A stretch of DNA of 64,000 nucleotides from an uncultured Flavobacteriaceae bacterium (GTDB taxonomy: Bacteria; Bacteroidota; Bacteroidia; Flavobacteriales; Flavobacteriaceae), in assembly GCA_934675205.1 (NCBI GenBank), contig CAKUPQ010000001.1, forward strand, positions 434,001-498,000, in the 5' to 3' direction. A model generated the notes under the pieces. It saw nothing but the letters and a program-made list of their open reading frames with translations. It searched no databases and was not told where the DNA came from. Numbering within the stretch: the first letter of the stretch is position 1; each line of letters opens with the position of its first letter. The translations under genes were made by a program, and so were the position numbers. Shown here piece by piece: positions 9,522 through 17,352 of the stretch.

Positions 9522-11351
9522 ATGAGAAATTTATTTTTATTATTTATGTTGTTTTCTTGTTTTGGAGCTTTCTCTCAAAAGCAAAATGAAATTGATGTTG
9601 ATTGGACAAAAGTTTGTCAACCCCAAAACAGAGAAGCATACTTCAATTGTTTAGACAGTCTTTATAAAAAATATCCTGCTGATTCTACTTATCTTCATGT
9701 GCTTTTTGAAAAAGCGATTTATTATAATGATACAGGTGTAGCGGATTCTGTAATAAAACTCTCTCGTTTTGGAATAGAAGAAGCCCAACGGAGAAAAGGC
9801 TATAAATCTGAAACAATGAAAGCTGCGTTTATGAATTTATTAGCTGCAAAATATCAAATGCAGGGGCAATATGGAGAAGCAACAGATTTAATGCTTGAAG
9901 CGTTGAAAATTTTTGAAAAGAACGGAAATGACAAATATGCAAGTATTCTCAACTTTAACATAGGTGCTTATTACACATCGCTAAAAGATTATTCGTTAGG
10001 AAAAAAGTATTTTTCAGAGAGTTATGAAAGATTTAAAACAATAAAAGACACCACACATATGAGTGCTGCACTAATTGCTTTGTCAGAATGTCATTTTCAT
10101 CTTGAAGAATATGAAAACTGTAAAACAACAGCTGAACTATCATACGAATTAGCTAAAAAATCTAATTATCTGACAGCTCAAATTTCTTATTTTTGGATTA
10201 CAGGCTCTCTTTATAAAAAAGAAAAGAAATACGATGAAGCATTACAACAATTTAATACAGGAGAAGCTCTTACAAAAACGACCAATATTTACACAAACTA
10301 CTACCTTGTTCATTTTGTTGTGGATAAAATGAAGATTTATAATGCACAAACAAAATATTTATCAGCTATTGAAGAATCCAAAAAATTGGAAGATATACTA
10401 TCAGACCCGAGTATCACGATTATACTTCACGATTATCACGAAGCAATGTCAAAATCATATTTTGGTATTGGAAATACCCGATTAGCTTATGAACATTTAG
10501 AAAAAGCATATACTCTAAAAAATCAGACATTAGATAAGGAAAATAAGGAAATCGTTAGCAGACTGACTTTAGAATACGAAACCGAAAAAAAAGAACGACA
10601 AATAGCCGAACAGGAATTAGAAATCCAAAAGAAAAATGTTCAGATGCGAAACCGACTGATTGCAGGAATTATCATTATCGCAGGATTCCTTACTTATTTT
10701 TTCGTAATGCGTCGTAACCAAAAAAACAAACTCAAAATAATGGAAAAAGAAAAGGAAAACGAAGTTTTATCTGCTCGTGTCCTCGGAGAAGAAGTTGAGC
10801 GGAGCAGAATCAGCAAAGAACTTCACGATGGTATTGCCTCTAATTTGGTCGCTGTCAAGTTACAAGTTGAAAACAATGCTGAAATATCACAAAAAATATT
10901 GAGCCTCGTACAGGAAACCCACAAAGAAGTAAGACAGATAGCCCACAATCTGATGCCTATAGACTTTGAAAAACAGAATTTAGTCGATGTGATAAAATCA
11001 TTCTGCGAAGAATGTACTACCGACAACAGACCTGTCAATTTCCAAACCAATGTTGAAAAAATAAATCTTGACAAAGACCGTTCTATGGTTCTATACCGCA
11101 CAGTTCAGGAGTTTATTCAGAATGCCATCAAACACTCTCAAGCCAAACAAATAGACGTATTTCTTATGGAAAACAAAGGGATTGTAAGTCTGAATATCGA
11201 AGATAACGGAATAGGATTTGATTCCAAACTGAAAGAAACCTCCAAAGGACTTTCGGGAATTATCGACCGGTTAGAAAAAATCAAAGGACGTATCAACATT
11301 GATTCTTCAGACAAAGGAACTTCTGTTTTTATCTCCATAAAAACGAATTAG
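9522..11351 (+). CDS. TPR-containing sensor histidine kinase
   Basis: A 609-residue two-component kinase. A signal peptide (LLFMLFSCFGAFSQ) places the N-terminal part, rich in tetratricopeptide helices (about residues 60-350), in the periplasm. A coiled coil and one membrane helix follow (RLIAGIIIIAGFLTYFFVM, about 385-405). The cytoplasmic part has a HisKA_3-like box, SRISKELHDGIASN, with the phospho-accepting His at 435, and a HATPase_c domain with IQNAIKHS (N box), EDNGIGFD and GLSGIIDRL. The response regulator gene starts three bases after its stop. TPR kinases of this type are common in Bacteroidota; the signal is unknown. Confidence 0.93.
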   Translation: MRNLFLLFMLFSCFGAFSQKQNEIDVDWTKVCQPQNREAYFNCLDSLYKKYPADSTYLHVLFEKAIYYNDTGVADSVIKLSRFGIEEAQRRKGYKSETMKAAFMNLLAAKYQMQGQYGEATDLMLEALKIFEKNGNDKYASILNFNIGAYYTSLKDYSLGKKYFSESYERFKTIKDTTHMSAALIALSECHFHLEEYENCKTTAELSYELAKKSNYLTAQISYFWITGSLYKKEKKYDEALQQFNTGEALTKTTNIYTNYYLVHFVVDKMKIYNAQTKYLSAIEESKKLEDILSDPSITIILHDYHEAMSKSYFGIGNTRLAYEHLEKAYTLKNQTLDKENKEIVSRLTLEYETEKKERQIAEQELEIQKKNVQMRNRLIAGIIIIAGFLTYFFVMRRNQKNKLKIMEKEKENEVLSARVLGEEVERSRISKELHDGIASNLVAVKLQVENNAEISQKILSLVQETHKEVRQIAHNLMPIDFEKQNLVDVIKSFCEECTTDNRPVNFQTNVEKINLDKDRSMVLYRTVQEFIQNAIKHSQAKQIDVFLMENKGIVSLNIEDNGIGFDSKLKETSKGLSGIIDRLEKIKGRINIDSSDKGTSVFISIKTN

Positions 11352-11354
11352 ACT

Positions 11355-11966
11355 ATGCATATACTGATAGCAGATGACCACGCATTGATTATAGATGGTT
11401 TTGTAACCGTAATCAAAAACCACGATGCCTCGATAGGTTGCTACCGAGCCACAAACAAATTCGAGCTTTTTGAAACTCTGGAATCCAACCACGTTGACAT
11501 TCTTTTTCAGGATGTTATGTTCGGAAAAAATGATGCAAGAGATTTTGTAAAAGAAATCAAAGAGAAATATCCCGAGCTAAAAATCATCATTGTTTCGACT
11601 CTGGAAGATAAACAAACTGTGGAAACACTCTTCAGACAAGGTGTAAACGGTTATTTGGCAAAATCGGATTCAAGCAACGAAATCATTAGTGCCTTAACAA
11701 CTGTTTCCGAAGGGAAAACATTTATTTCAAACAATCTGAAAAGACAGGGAACCTCTTCCCTAAAGAAAAACACCATAATATTAACCTCAAGAGAAAAAGA
11801 AGTTTTAGCCCTAATCTTACAAGAAAAAACAACCAAACAGATTGCTGATAAAGTCTGCCTTTCTGAAAAAACGGTTGAAAGCCACAGAACCAATTTGTTT
11901 ATTAAATTTGGAGCAAAAAACCTCGCAGGATTAGTCAAACAAGCTATATTAGAAGGCTTTTTGTGA
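11355..11966 (+). CDS. NarL/LuxR-family response regulator
   Basis: A 203-residue regulator cotranscribed with the kinase upstream. The receiver domain has the acidic pair D7-D8, phospho-acceptor D53 (ILFQDVMFG) and the conserved Lys in YLAKSDSS. The C-terminal LuxR-type helix-turn-helix reads LTSREKEVLALILQEKTTKQ then SEKTVESHRTNL. DNA-binding output and pairing with the TPR kinase follow from family and operon layout. Target genes are unknown; the divergent exporter operon is one candidate. Confidence 0.94.
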   Translation: MHILIADDHALIIDGFVTVIKNHDASIGCYRATNKFELFETLESNHVDILFQDVMFGKNDARDFVKEIKEKYPELKIIIVSTLEDKQTVETLFRQGVNGYLAKSDSSNEIISALTTVSEGKTFISNNLKRQGTSSLKKNTIILTSREKEVLALILQEKTTKQIADKVCLSEKTVESHRTNLFIKFGAKNLAGLVKQAILEGFL

Positions 11967-11978
11967 TTTTTTTGTTGT

Positions 11979-12311
11979 TGTATAATGTATTGATGTTTTT
12001 TCGTCACTTCGAGTGTTTTTCTTGTAGTGAAACGGAAAGAAAAATGTATCGAGAAGTCTTTTTATTTAGTTCTCGAGTAGGTTTTATTCCATTTCATTCC
12101 ATAAAACCTACTCGAACTGACGGAAAATGTAATCTGTTTTTAGTTTCTCCCAACGGATTCTAAACGTCCCGTAGGGACGAACTGTTAATAGAAAAAATTG
12201 AATTATTCGTAAAAAGCTCCGTAGGAGCGACCTGTTAATTTTACAGACCGCTCCTACGGAGCATTACCAAGAAAATTTACATCAATACATTATACATCAA
12301 TACATTATACA
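11979..12311. repeat. 333-bp block of nested hairpins bounded by 17-bp inverted repeats
   Basis: The 352-bp gap holds no gene but is almost entirely inverted repeat. The outer arms (11979-11995 and 12295-12311) are perfect 17-bp inverted copies of TGTATAATGTATTGATG, and the right arm is duplicated in tandem with a 15-bp period (also 12280-12296). Inside are a perfect 14-bp stem (12073-12086 with 12102-12115, TCGAGTAGGTTTTA), a CGTCCC-GTA-GGGACG palindrome near 12164, and a perfect 14-bp inverted pair GCTCCGTAGGAGCG about 20 bases apart (12219 onward). The last two units share a GTAGG(G/A)(A/G)CGA(A/C)CTGTTAAT-like tail. Confidence 0.75.
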
Positions 12312-12318
12312 GAAAAAA

Positions 12319-12669
12319 TCACTTTATTCCCTTAAACCATTCTTCGTATTTGTTTCCTAAAAAAGGAACTACTTTTTCTTTTCCGTTGATGGCATTCATA
12401 AGTCCGATAATCCACATATACAGAAGTACAAAAATTCCGATGATGTAAACTATCCAGCCTAATATTGGAATCATTCCGATAATTCCCAAAACAAGTCCCG
12501 TTACACACAATCCAACCGATTGTCTGATATGAAAAAAAGCAAAGGCGTTTTTCTTTTCGTTATTCTGTACAAAGGCTATTATCAGTCCGATAAGCGTGAT
12601 GTAAGCAATAGTTGCAATGTTTTTCCCCTCGGAAATTACATCGCTTGTTGTTGATTTGTTATTTCCCAT
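12319..12669 (-). CDS. Small DUF4870/Tic20-like membrane protein
   Basis: A 116-residue inner-membrane protein with three to four hydrophobic helices (IATIAYITLIGLIIAFV, VGLCVTGLVLGIIGMIPIL, GWIVYIIGIFVLLYMWIIGL). A cytoplasmic loop contains NAFAFFHIRQS, the H-x-R-Q-S element typical of DUF4870 proteins. Function is unknown for the family. No obvious operon partner: the next gene upstream is 65 bp away. Confidence 0.8.
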   Translation of the reverse strand: MGNNKSTTSDVISEGKNIATIAYITLIGLIIAFVQNNEKKNAFAFFHIRQSVGLCVTGLVLGIIGMIPILGWIVYIIGIFVLLYMWIIGLMNAINGKEKVVPFLGNKYEEWFKGIK

Positions 12670-12734
12670 TTTCGTATGATTTTATTGTTGATCTAACTGT
12701 ACAGCAAAAAACAGCTTTTAAAAAAGAAAAACCA

Positions 12735-13289
12735 TTATTTATAATCCGTATCAACACTCCCCGAAACAGATGAGCGACTTTGGTTATTCATCAATTCGTG
12801 TGCGACACCTTCAAAATCAAAACGGATTTTGTCTTTGCTTAATTCGTGAATTGTGATAGTTCCTTCTTCAAAAATCAATCGTTTGTTCATCGATTTTTCT
12901 ACTTTTCTGCCTGAATCAAAAAAATTGAGGTCAATTTTAACATTACCGCCAAAATTATCCTGGGGCAAAGTATAGGTTATGGGAATTTTATCCAAAATAT
13001 CTTTTTCGTAGAAATTCAGGTTGATTTCAAATTTATTATCGTCTTTTACAGCGTGTTTTTTTCTGAACAATGTTTTAATCGGATGTTCATTAAAATTTAG
13101 GGTGTCTTGGACACGCTCGTTGGCACTGATGGTTCTTGTTTTACCGTCAATAGTGAAAACGATAGGTTCGTCAGAAATGCTTTTGACCGTTTTGGTTTCT
13201 AAAATATTTTCTGCTTTTTCGTTTTTAGAATTATTACAGGAAATAAGTGTGAGAATACTTATCGTTAATGTTATTTTAATTAGATTCAT
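12735..13289 (-). CDS. Predicted lipoprotein of unknown function
   Basis: 184 residues with a lipoprotein signal peptide (MNLIKITLTISILTLISC, Cys at 18) followed by NNSKNEK and a mixed alpha/beta body. No catalytic motif is recognisable. The residues after Cys are not strongly acidic, so periplasmic orientation is more likely than surface display. It lies between the DUF4870 gene and the terminator of the next operon upstream. Confidence 0.7.
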   Translation of the reverse strand: MNLIKITLTISILTLISCNNSKNEKAENILETKTVKSISDEPIVFTIDGKTRTISANERVQDTLNFNEHPIKTLFRKKHAVKDDNKFEINLNFYEKDILDKIPITYTLPQDNFGGNVKIDLNFFDSGRKVEKSMNKRLIFEEGTITIHELSKDKIRFDFEGVAHELMNNQSRSSVSGSVDTDYK

Positions 13290-13317
13290 TTTTCAAAATT
13301 TTAAATGATCTTATAAA

Positions 13318-13348
13318 ACAAACAGCCTTTGATAAAAAGGCTGTTTGT
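13318..13348 (-). terminator. Terminator of the lipoprotein/OMP operon
   Basis: A perfect 12-bp stem (13318-13329 with 13337-13348). Read on the minus strand it ends in TTTTATAAG. It lies 20 bases past the stop of the gene at 13368-14618. Confidence 0.8.
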
Positions 13349-13367
13349 AGCTAACAAATAATTACGA

Positions 13368-14618
13368 CTATTCAACCGTTGTTACTTTAAATTTATAAGG
13401 TGTAAGCCAAACATCGGGTAAAGACTCTCCACCATCAAAATCTACACGAACAGTAGAACTCAAAAAGGTCTGCATTCTAAAATAATAAGTTCCTGGTTCT
13501 AAAACATGATTTGATGTTCTCATATATAATGATCCGTTTTCTGCTGAGTTCGCATTTCCTGAGATAAGTGTAACATCGGATATTACAGAACTATGAGACC
13601 CTGAAGATTCATCAAATCTGAACATCGCAATTGAAATAAAATGATCTGACGGACTTTGCAGTAACTCTACTTGTATCTTTGACGGTTCTGTAAGTACTAC
13701 TTTGTAATAATCCTGGTGTTCTGTAGGAGGTCCATAAGCTACATACCCTCTATTCATAAAAGCTTCAATGGTTTCATTTTTGGGAATAAACTTGGCTTCA
13801 TCAAAATCATTGTTGGGCTCATAACAGTCCATAATACCTACATATTCCCAACTGATAGTATAGGCTTCCGGAAAGTTGCTTCCATTATGAAAAGGTTTTA
13901 CCATTACATCATAGCTTATGCCCGTATGTGCCGCAAAGGCTACTTTTCTTGTGGTATTGTCCGTAGTACCGTTCGAGCCGTTTATGATAGTTCCGGGTTC
14001 GCCTCCAATATTTATATCTATCCACGGAGTAGATTCTTCCGTTTGAAGCGTCACAATGTAATAGCCTCCTGCCGGATCGGTAACTGCCGGTAATAAACCG
14101 GGATATACGTCATTTTCGTTGGGTTCCGACCAGTTATTCGTAATAGAGCCGGTAAAGCTATCCGGATCGTAAGGAGTACATTCGTGGAGTTCAGGCTCAG
14201 GCTCTGTATAGGTTCTCACCCATTTTTGTTCGTTTCCTGCTCCAATATACCCTACATAAACACGCAAAGTGTCGTCTTGTCCTAATTCCATAAAAGCATT
14301 GTAATAGCTTCCATCTGAGCCAAGCTCCTGATGTTCGTATTTCTTCACACCCGTAGCGATAATCTCTTTCCATTTTATATCGTTTAGTGAAAAGCTTGAG
14401 CCTACGGCATTTGTAACCTTACCTTGATTATTGGTTACAGTTACTTCCATACCGTCTGAATCGGGATTGTTACTGTAAGATCTATACCATTTACCTTGCA
14501 GGTTTTCTAAATTGTCATCAGAAGTTGCAACTCCCGAATCATCATCACTTGAACAACCGACAAATAATATTGTAATTGCCGGAAGTATTACATACATAAA
14601 TTTTAAAATTGTTTTCAT
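13368..14618 (-). CDS. Surface-type lipoprotein with C-terminal PPC-like domain
   Basis: 416 residues with a lipoprotein signal ending LFVGC, then SSDDDSG. The acidic run just after Cys matches the lipoprotein export signal described for Bacteroidota surface lipoproteins. The N-terminal part (about 40-135) looks lipocalin-like (LQGKWYRSYS). Two later beta-sandwich segments begin with ...NDVYPGLLPA and DCYEPNNDFDEA; the latter pattern is typical of pre-peptidase C-terminal (PPC) domains. No catalytic motif is seen. It is probably the last gene of a leftward operon with 14658-15155 and 15203-15670. Confidence 0.75.
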   Translation of the reverse strand: MKTILKFMYVILPAITILFVGCSSDDDSGVATSDDNLENLQGKWYRSYSNNPDSDGMEVTVTNNQGKVTNAVGSSFSLNDIKWKEIIATGVKKYEHQELGSDGSYYNAFMELGQDDTLRVYVGYIGAGNEQKWVRTYTEPEPELHECTPYDPDSFTGSITNNWSEPNENDVYPGLLPAVTDPAGGYYIVTLQTEESTPWIDINIGGEPGTIINGSNGTTDNTTRKVAFAAHTGISYDVMVKPFHNGSNFPEAYTISWEYVGIMDCYEPNNDFDEAKFIPKNETIEAFMNRGYVAYGPPTEHQDYYKVVLTEPSKIQVELLQSPSDHFISIAMFRFDESSGSHSSVISDVTLISGNANSAENGSLYMRTSNHVLEPGTYYFRMQTFLSSTVRVDFDGGESLPDVWLTPYKFKVTTVE

Positions 14619-14657
14619 ACTGTTTGTGTTAAGTTATTTTTATTAAAATCATTCTAT

Positions 14658-15155
14658 TTAAAATATATATCTTGCCCCTACAAAAAGTGCAATTTGATCT
14701 GTACTTCCTGCGGTATATTTAAGCGTTGAGAAAGCCTGAATCTTATCCGTCAAATCATAGGTTGCCCCTCCTCCGAGATTAAATCCGATTTCTCCGTCAC
14801 TCGCAGAATAACTGTCTCCAAAAATACCCGGATAATTAGCCGTTACTTTTACGTGAGAATAATTCAACCCTGCCAAACCAAATACTTTAAAAGCATCTTG
14901 GTCTAAAAAGTAATAATGTCCGTTGGCATTAAATTCCCAAAAACTCGTTTTCACGTACTCTATGTTTTCCGTAAAATAATACGTAAAATCAGGTGCAATG
15001 CTGATTTTGTCTGTAATTCCGAATTCTGCATTTGCTCCGATAAGCGGTCGGTCTATTTCTGAACCGTATCCGAAATGTACTCCTGCTTTTGTTTGTGCTT
15101 CAGCTGTGAATGCCAATCCTAAAATAAACATTGATGTTAAAAAAATCTTTTTCAT
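14658..15155 (-). CDS. Small outer-membrane beta-barrel protein
   Basis: 165 residues with a signal peptide ending in AEAQ. Alternating hydrophobic strands and a terminal aromatic residue (GARYIF) are typical of 8-stranded OmpX/OmpW-like barrels recognised by the BAM machinery. It sits 47 bp after the lipocalin-like lipoprotein gene and 39 bp before the next lipoprotein gene on the same strand, suggesting one transcript. Function unknown. Confidence 0.82.
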   Translation of the reverse strand: MKKIFLTSMFILGLAFTAEAQTKAGVHFGYGSEIDRPLIGANAEFGITDKISIAPDFTYYFTENIEYVKTSFWEFNANGHYYFLDQDAFKVFGLAGLNYSHVKVTANYPGIFGDSYSASDGEIGFNLGGGATYDLTDKIQAFSTLKYTAGSTDQIALFVGARYIF

Positions 15156-15202
15156 TTTTTATTAGTTATAAAGTTTATGGTTAAATAGTTGTGTTTGTTT
15201 TT

Positions 15203-15670
15203 TTATCTTGTGAACTCATACGTAATGATTGTTGTTCCGTCTGTATCATATCTGAAAATAAGAGAATTTGAGGTTAGTTTTGTCACTGTTACAGAAACCT
15301 CACTTGCCTGTCCAGACAAGGTGAGTTTGTTGTCCGAAAGCTCCCATTGTCCTGTTTCAAATTGATTCTCAAAGCTAATTAGTTGTTCGTCGGTGCTCAA
15401 AGCAATTCCGTTGACATATGTGGTGAGTTCTAAAACAACCGATCCTGAACCAAACACTTGATTGGGTTGGTCATTAAAAGTAAGAGTGGCATCATAGTCC
15501 TTTCCTTGTCCTGTAGCTGTTGCAAACCCAAAATCTGAATCTGAATTAAGTTTTTTTAATGTCCAAGTGCCTACAATACTTGCGTTAATAGTATTGCCAC
15601 CATTATCATCGCTACTACAAGAAGTTAAAGCAAATGAAAATCCGATAAATAAAATTAGTAATTTTTTCAT
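15203..15670 (-). CDS. Lipocalin-like surface lipoprotein
   Basis: 155 residues with lipobox LTSC followed by SSDDNGG, an acidic export-signal-like stretch. The body begins ASIVGTWTLKKL, the usual first strand of lipocalin-like domains in Bacteroidota, and ends with paired strands LIFRYDTDGT and YEFTR. The ligand is unknown. It is the first gene of the three-gene leftward cluster. Confidence 0.8.
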   Translation of the reverse strand: MKKLLILFIGFSFALTSCSSDDNGGNTINASIVGTWTLKKLNSDSDFGFATATGQGKDYDATLTFNDQPNQVFGSGSVVLELTTYVNGIALSTDEQLISFENQFETGQWELSDNKLTLSGQASEVSVTVTKLTSNSLIFRYDTDGTTIITYEFTR

Positions 15671-15696
15671 ATTGATATAATTTATTAATTGCTGAT

Positions 15697-15822
15697 TTAC
15701 TTTTTGATTATTTTTTCTACCGTACTGGAGTTTTCAGTATTTATTTGCAGGAGATAAGCTCCACTTGCATAGTTTGATATATCTAAAGTTGTTGTGTTTT
15801 TCAGGATGTTTATAGTTTAAAT
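15697..15822 (-). pseudogene. Remnant of a type IX sorting domain
   Basis: On the minus strand a short open stretch reads TINILKNTTTLDISNYASGAY and then LLQINTENSSTVEKIIKK followed by stop at 15697. This is the end of a type A C-terminal sorting domain (xxLDISxYxSGxYLLxI...KKIIKK). A stop lies just upstream in frame, so the body of the secreted protein is gone. Confidence 0.75.
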
Positions 15823-15894
15823 AATACCCCGCAAAATTAGGTCTGCCAATATGAGTTTGTATGAGGGTTTTCCCTGTATTTTAAAAAAAATAGA

Positions 15895-15981
15895 TTATTT
15901 ATTCACAATCAGAATTTCTATCCGTTTGTTTGCCCGACGTTCTACTTCATTTTTTTCAGGAATCGGATAAATCGCTTTGGG
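15895..15981 (-). pseudogene. Remnant of an OmpA-family C-terminal domain
   Basis: The minus-strand frame reads AIYPIPEKNEVERRANKRIE and then ILIVNK before stop. That matches the final helix and strand of the OmpA/MotB peptidoglycan-binding domain (xPxxxNxxExRRxNRRVEI). An in-frame stop precedes it at 15982-15984, and the fragment abuts a response-regulator remnant on the other strand. Confidence 0.75.
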
Positions 15982-16305
15982 TTATCTGTAAAATGCTCTT
16001 CGACAAAAGAAGTGGAAACCGCTATTGAAACCGGATATGAAGGCAACTGTTATTTTGGAAGTGAGACTCAAAAATTCCTAAATCAGTTTTATATCAATTC
16101 TCTTAACCATCCTATGGTGACAAAAAGAGAAAAAGAAGTTCTTTTGTTACTCGCAAAAGGATACAGCTCTGCCGAAATTGGCGAAAAACATTCATTTCCT
16201 CGCAAACTTTTGGTTTTCACATAAAAAAACTGCTGAAAAAATTCAACGTAAAACAAAACACTCCTACTTATCGTAAAAGCAAGAGAATTAGGAGTTATTG
16301 ATTGA
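15980..16305 (+). pseudogene. Broken NarL/LuxR-family response regulator
   Basis: The C-terminal half of a response regulator spread over several frames. It starts at GYL (15980), continues as KCSSTKEVETAIETGYEGN (a typical end of a receiver domain) and VTKREKEVLLLLAKGYSSAE (LuxR helix-turn-helix). It then shifts to TFGFHIKKLLKKFNVK and finally to LIVKARELGVID with stop at 16303-16305. At least three frame changes are needed, and the N-terminal receiver half is absent. The only sizeable open piece is 16012-16224. The 3' end overlaps the convergent lpxK gene by 11 bp. Confidence 0.8.
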
Positions 16306-17305
16306 TGAAAGATAGGCAATCAAGATTAAACAATCCGTCATCATCTAAAAACTCTGTTTTTATTGGAAGATAAAAAAGTTGATTACTATCGAATTTATCT
16401 TTGATTCGGACGTAATCTTTTTCGGTTGTGATGATGATTTTTTCCTTTGATTTTTGTTTAATTTCTTCAATTTCCGAATCGGAAAAGTTGTGGTGGTCAG
16501 GATATTTCAGTAAAATGTCATTTTCGTTTTTCAAAAAATCAAAAAACGGTTTAGGCTTTGCTATTCCTGCTAAAATTACTTTTTCTTGGCTTTTTATTTC
16601 AGATACTTTCTGTTTTGAATCCGAAGAAAAAACATACTGGTCATAACCTATAGTTGTGAAAAATACCTTTTGGTTATGATTTAATGACAATTTTGTCTGA
16701 ATCTTTTCTTTTTCGGTTTCGGAAAGGTTTTCGGGGCATTTGGTTACGATAATTATTTTAGCTCTTTTGGCTCCATTTCTGCTTTCCCGTAAATTCCCGA
16801 CAGGTAGTATAAAATCATCACAATACAAATCGTTGTAAGCGGTAAGCAAAATATAAAAACTTGCTTTTACTTTTCGGTGCTGATAAGCATCATCAAGCAG
16901 AATAATTTCGGGAGGATTTTTGAGCTGTAAAAGTTTTTGGATTCCGTTTGTTCTGTCGGAATCAACCGCAACTCGAATGTTGTTGAATTTTGAAAAAAAC
17001 TGAAAAGGCTCATCTCCCAAATCTTCAACTTTGGTTGTTTGGTCAGCCAAAACAAACCCTTTTGATTTTCGCTTGTAACCTCTGCTCAATGTCGCAAGGC
17101 TGTATTTATCGGATAATAATCGGATTAAATATTCAATTTGAGGAGATTTTCCTGTTCCTCCAACCGATAAATTCCCGACTGCAATCACTGGAATCGGAGC
17201 TATATATGATTTGAAAACTTCTTTGTCATACAAGAAATTTCGGATAAATGTTATTATCCAATACAAAATCCCAAACGGAAAAAGTAAAAATCGTAATTGT
17301 TTCAT
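16295..17305 (-). CDS. lpxK: Tetraacyldisaccharide 4'-kinase
   Basis: 336 residues. LpxK phosphorylates the 4' position of the lipid A disaccharide precursor at the inner face of the inner membrane. The N-terminal membrane-associated helix (FLLFPFGILYWIITFIRNFLY) is followed by the family's P-loop-like AVGNLSVGGTGKSP (about 41-55), LATLSRGYKRKSKGF, and the DDAYQHR segment containing the conserved aspartates. Length agrees with the family. The start is supported by a -7 box ending four bases upstream. The neighbours Nif3-like (divergent) and the RR remnant (convergent) are unrelated to lipid A. Confidence 0.95.
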   Translation of the reverse strand: MKQLRFLLFPFGILYWIITFIRNFLYDKEVFKSYIAPIPVIAVGNLSVGGTGKSPQIEYLIRLLSDKYSLATLSRGYKRKSKGFVLADQTTKVEDLGDEPFQFFSKFNNIRVAVDSDRTNGIQKLLQLKNPPEIILLDDAYQHRKVKASFYILLTAYNDLYCDDFILPVGNLRESRNGAKRAKIIIVTKCPENLSETEKEKIQTKLSLNHNQKVFFTTIGYDQYVFSSDSKQKVSEIKSQEKVILAGIAKPKPFFDFLKNENDILLKYPDHHNFSDSEIEEIKQKSKEKIIITTEKDYVRIKDKFDSNQLFYLPIKTEFLDDDGLFNLDCLSFINQ

Positions 17306-17309
17306 TTTA

Positions 17310-17317
17310 CAAATGTA
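17310..17317 (-). promoter_or_regulatory. -7 box placing lpxK transcription start at its ATG
   Basis: On the minus strand TACATTTG is followed by TAAA and then the lpxK ATG. With the usual TAnnTTTG geometry, transcription would begin at or beside the start codon. Confidence 0.55.
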
Positions 17318-17340
17318 ATTATTCCTAATTCAAAATTCCG

Positions 17341-17348
17341 TATTTTTG
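17341..17348 (+). promoter_or_regulatory. -7 box immediately upstream of the Nif3-like gene
   Basis: TATTTTTG, then AAAA, then ATG at 17353. The four-base spacing is the same as for the divergent lpxK and predicts a leaderless transcript. Confidence 0.55.
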
Positions 17349-17352
17349 AAAA

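Noticed and set aside
11979..12311. CRISPR array
   Set aside because: Repeats are inverted and few, with no regularly spaced direct repeats and no cas genes in the window.
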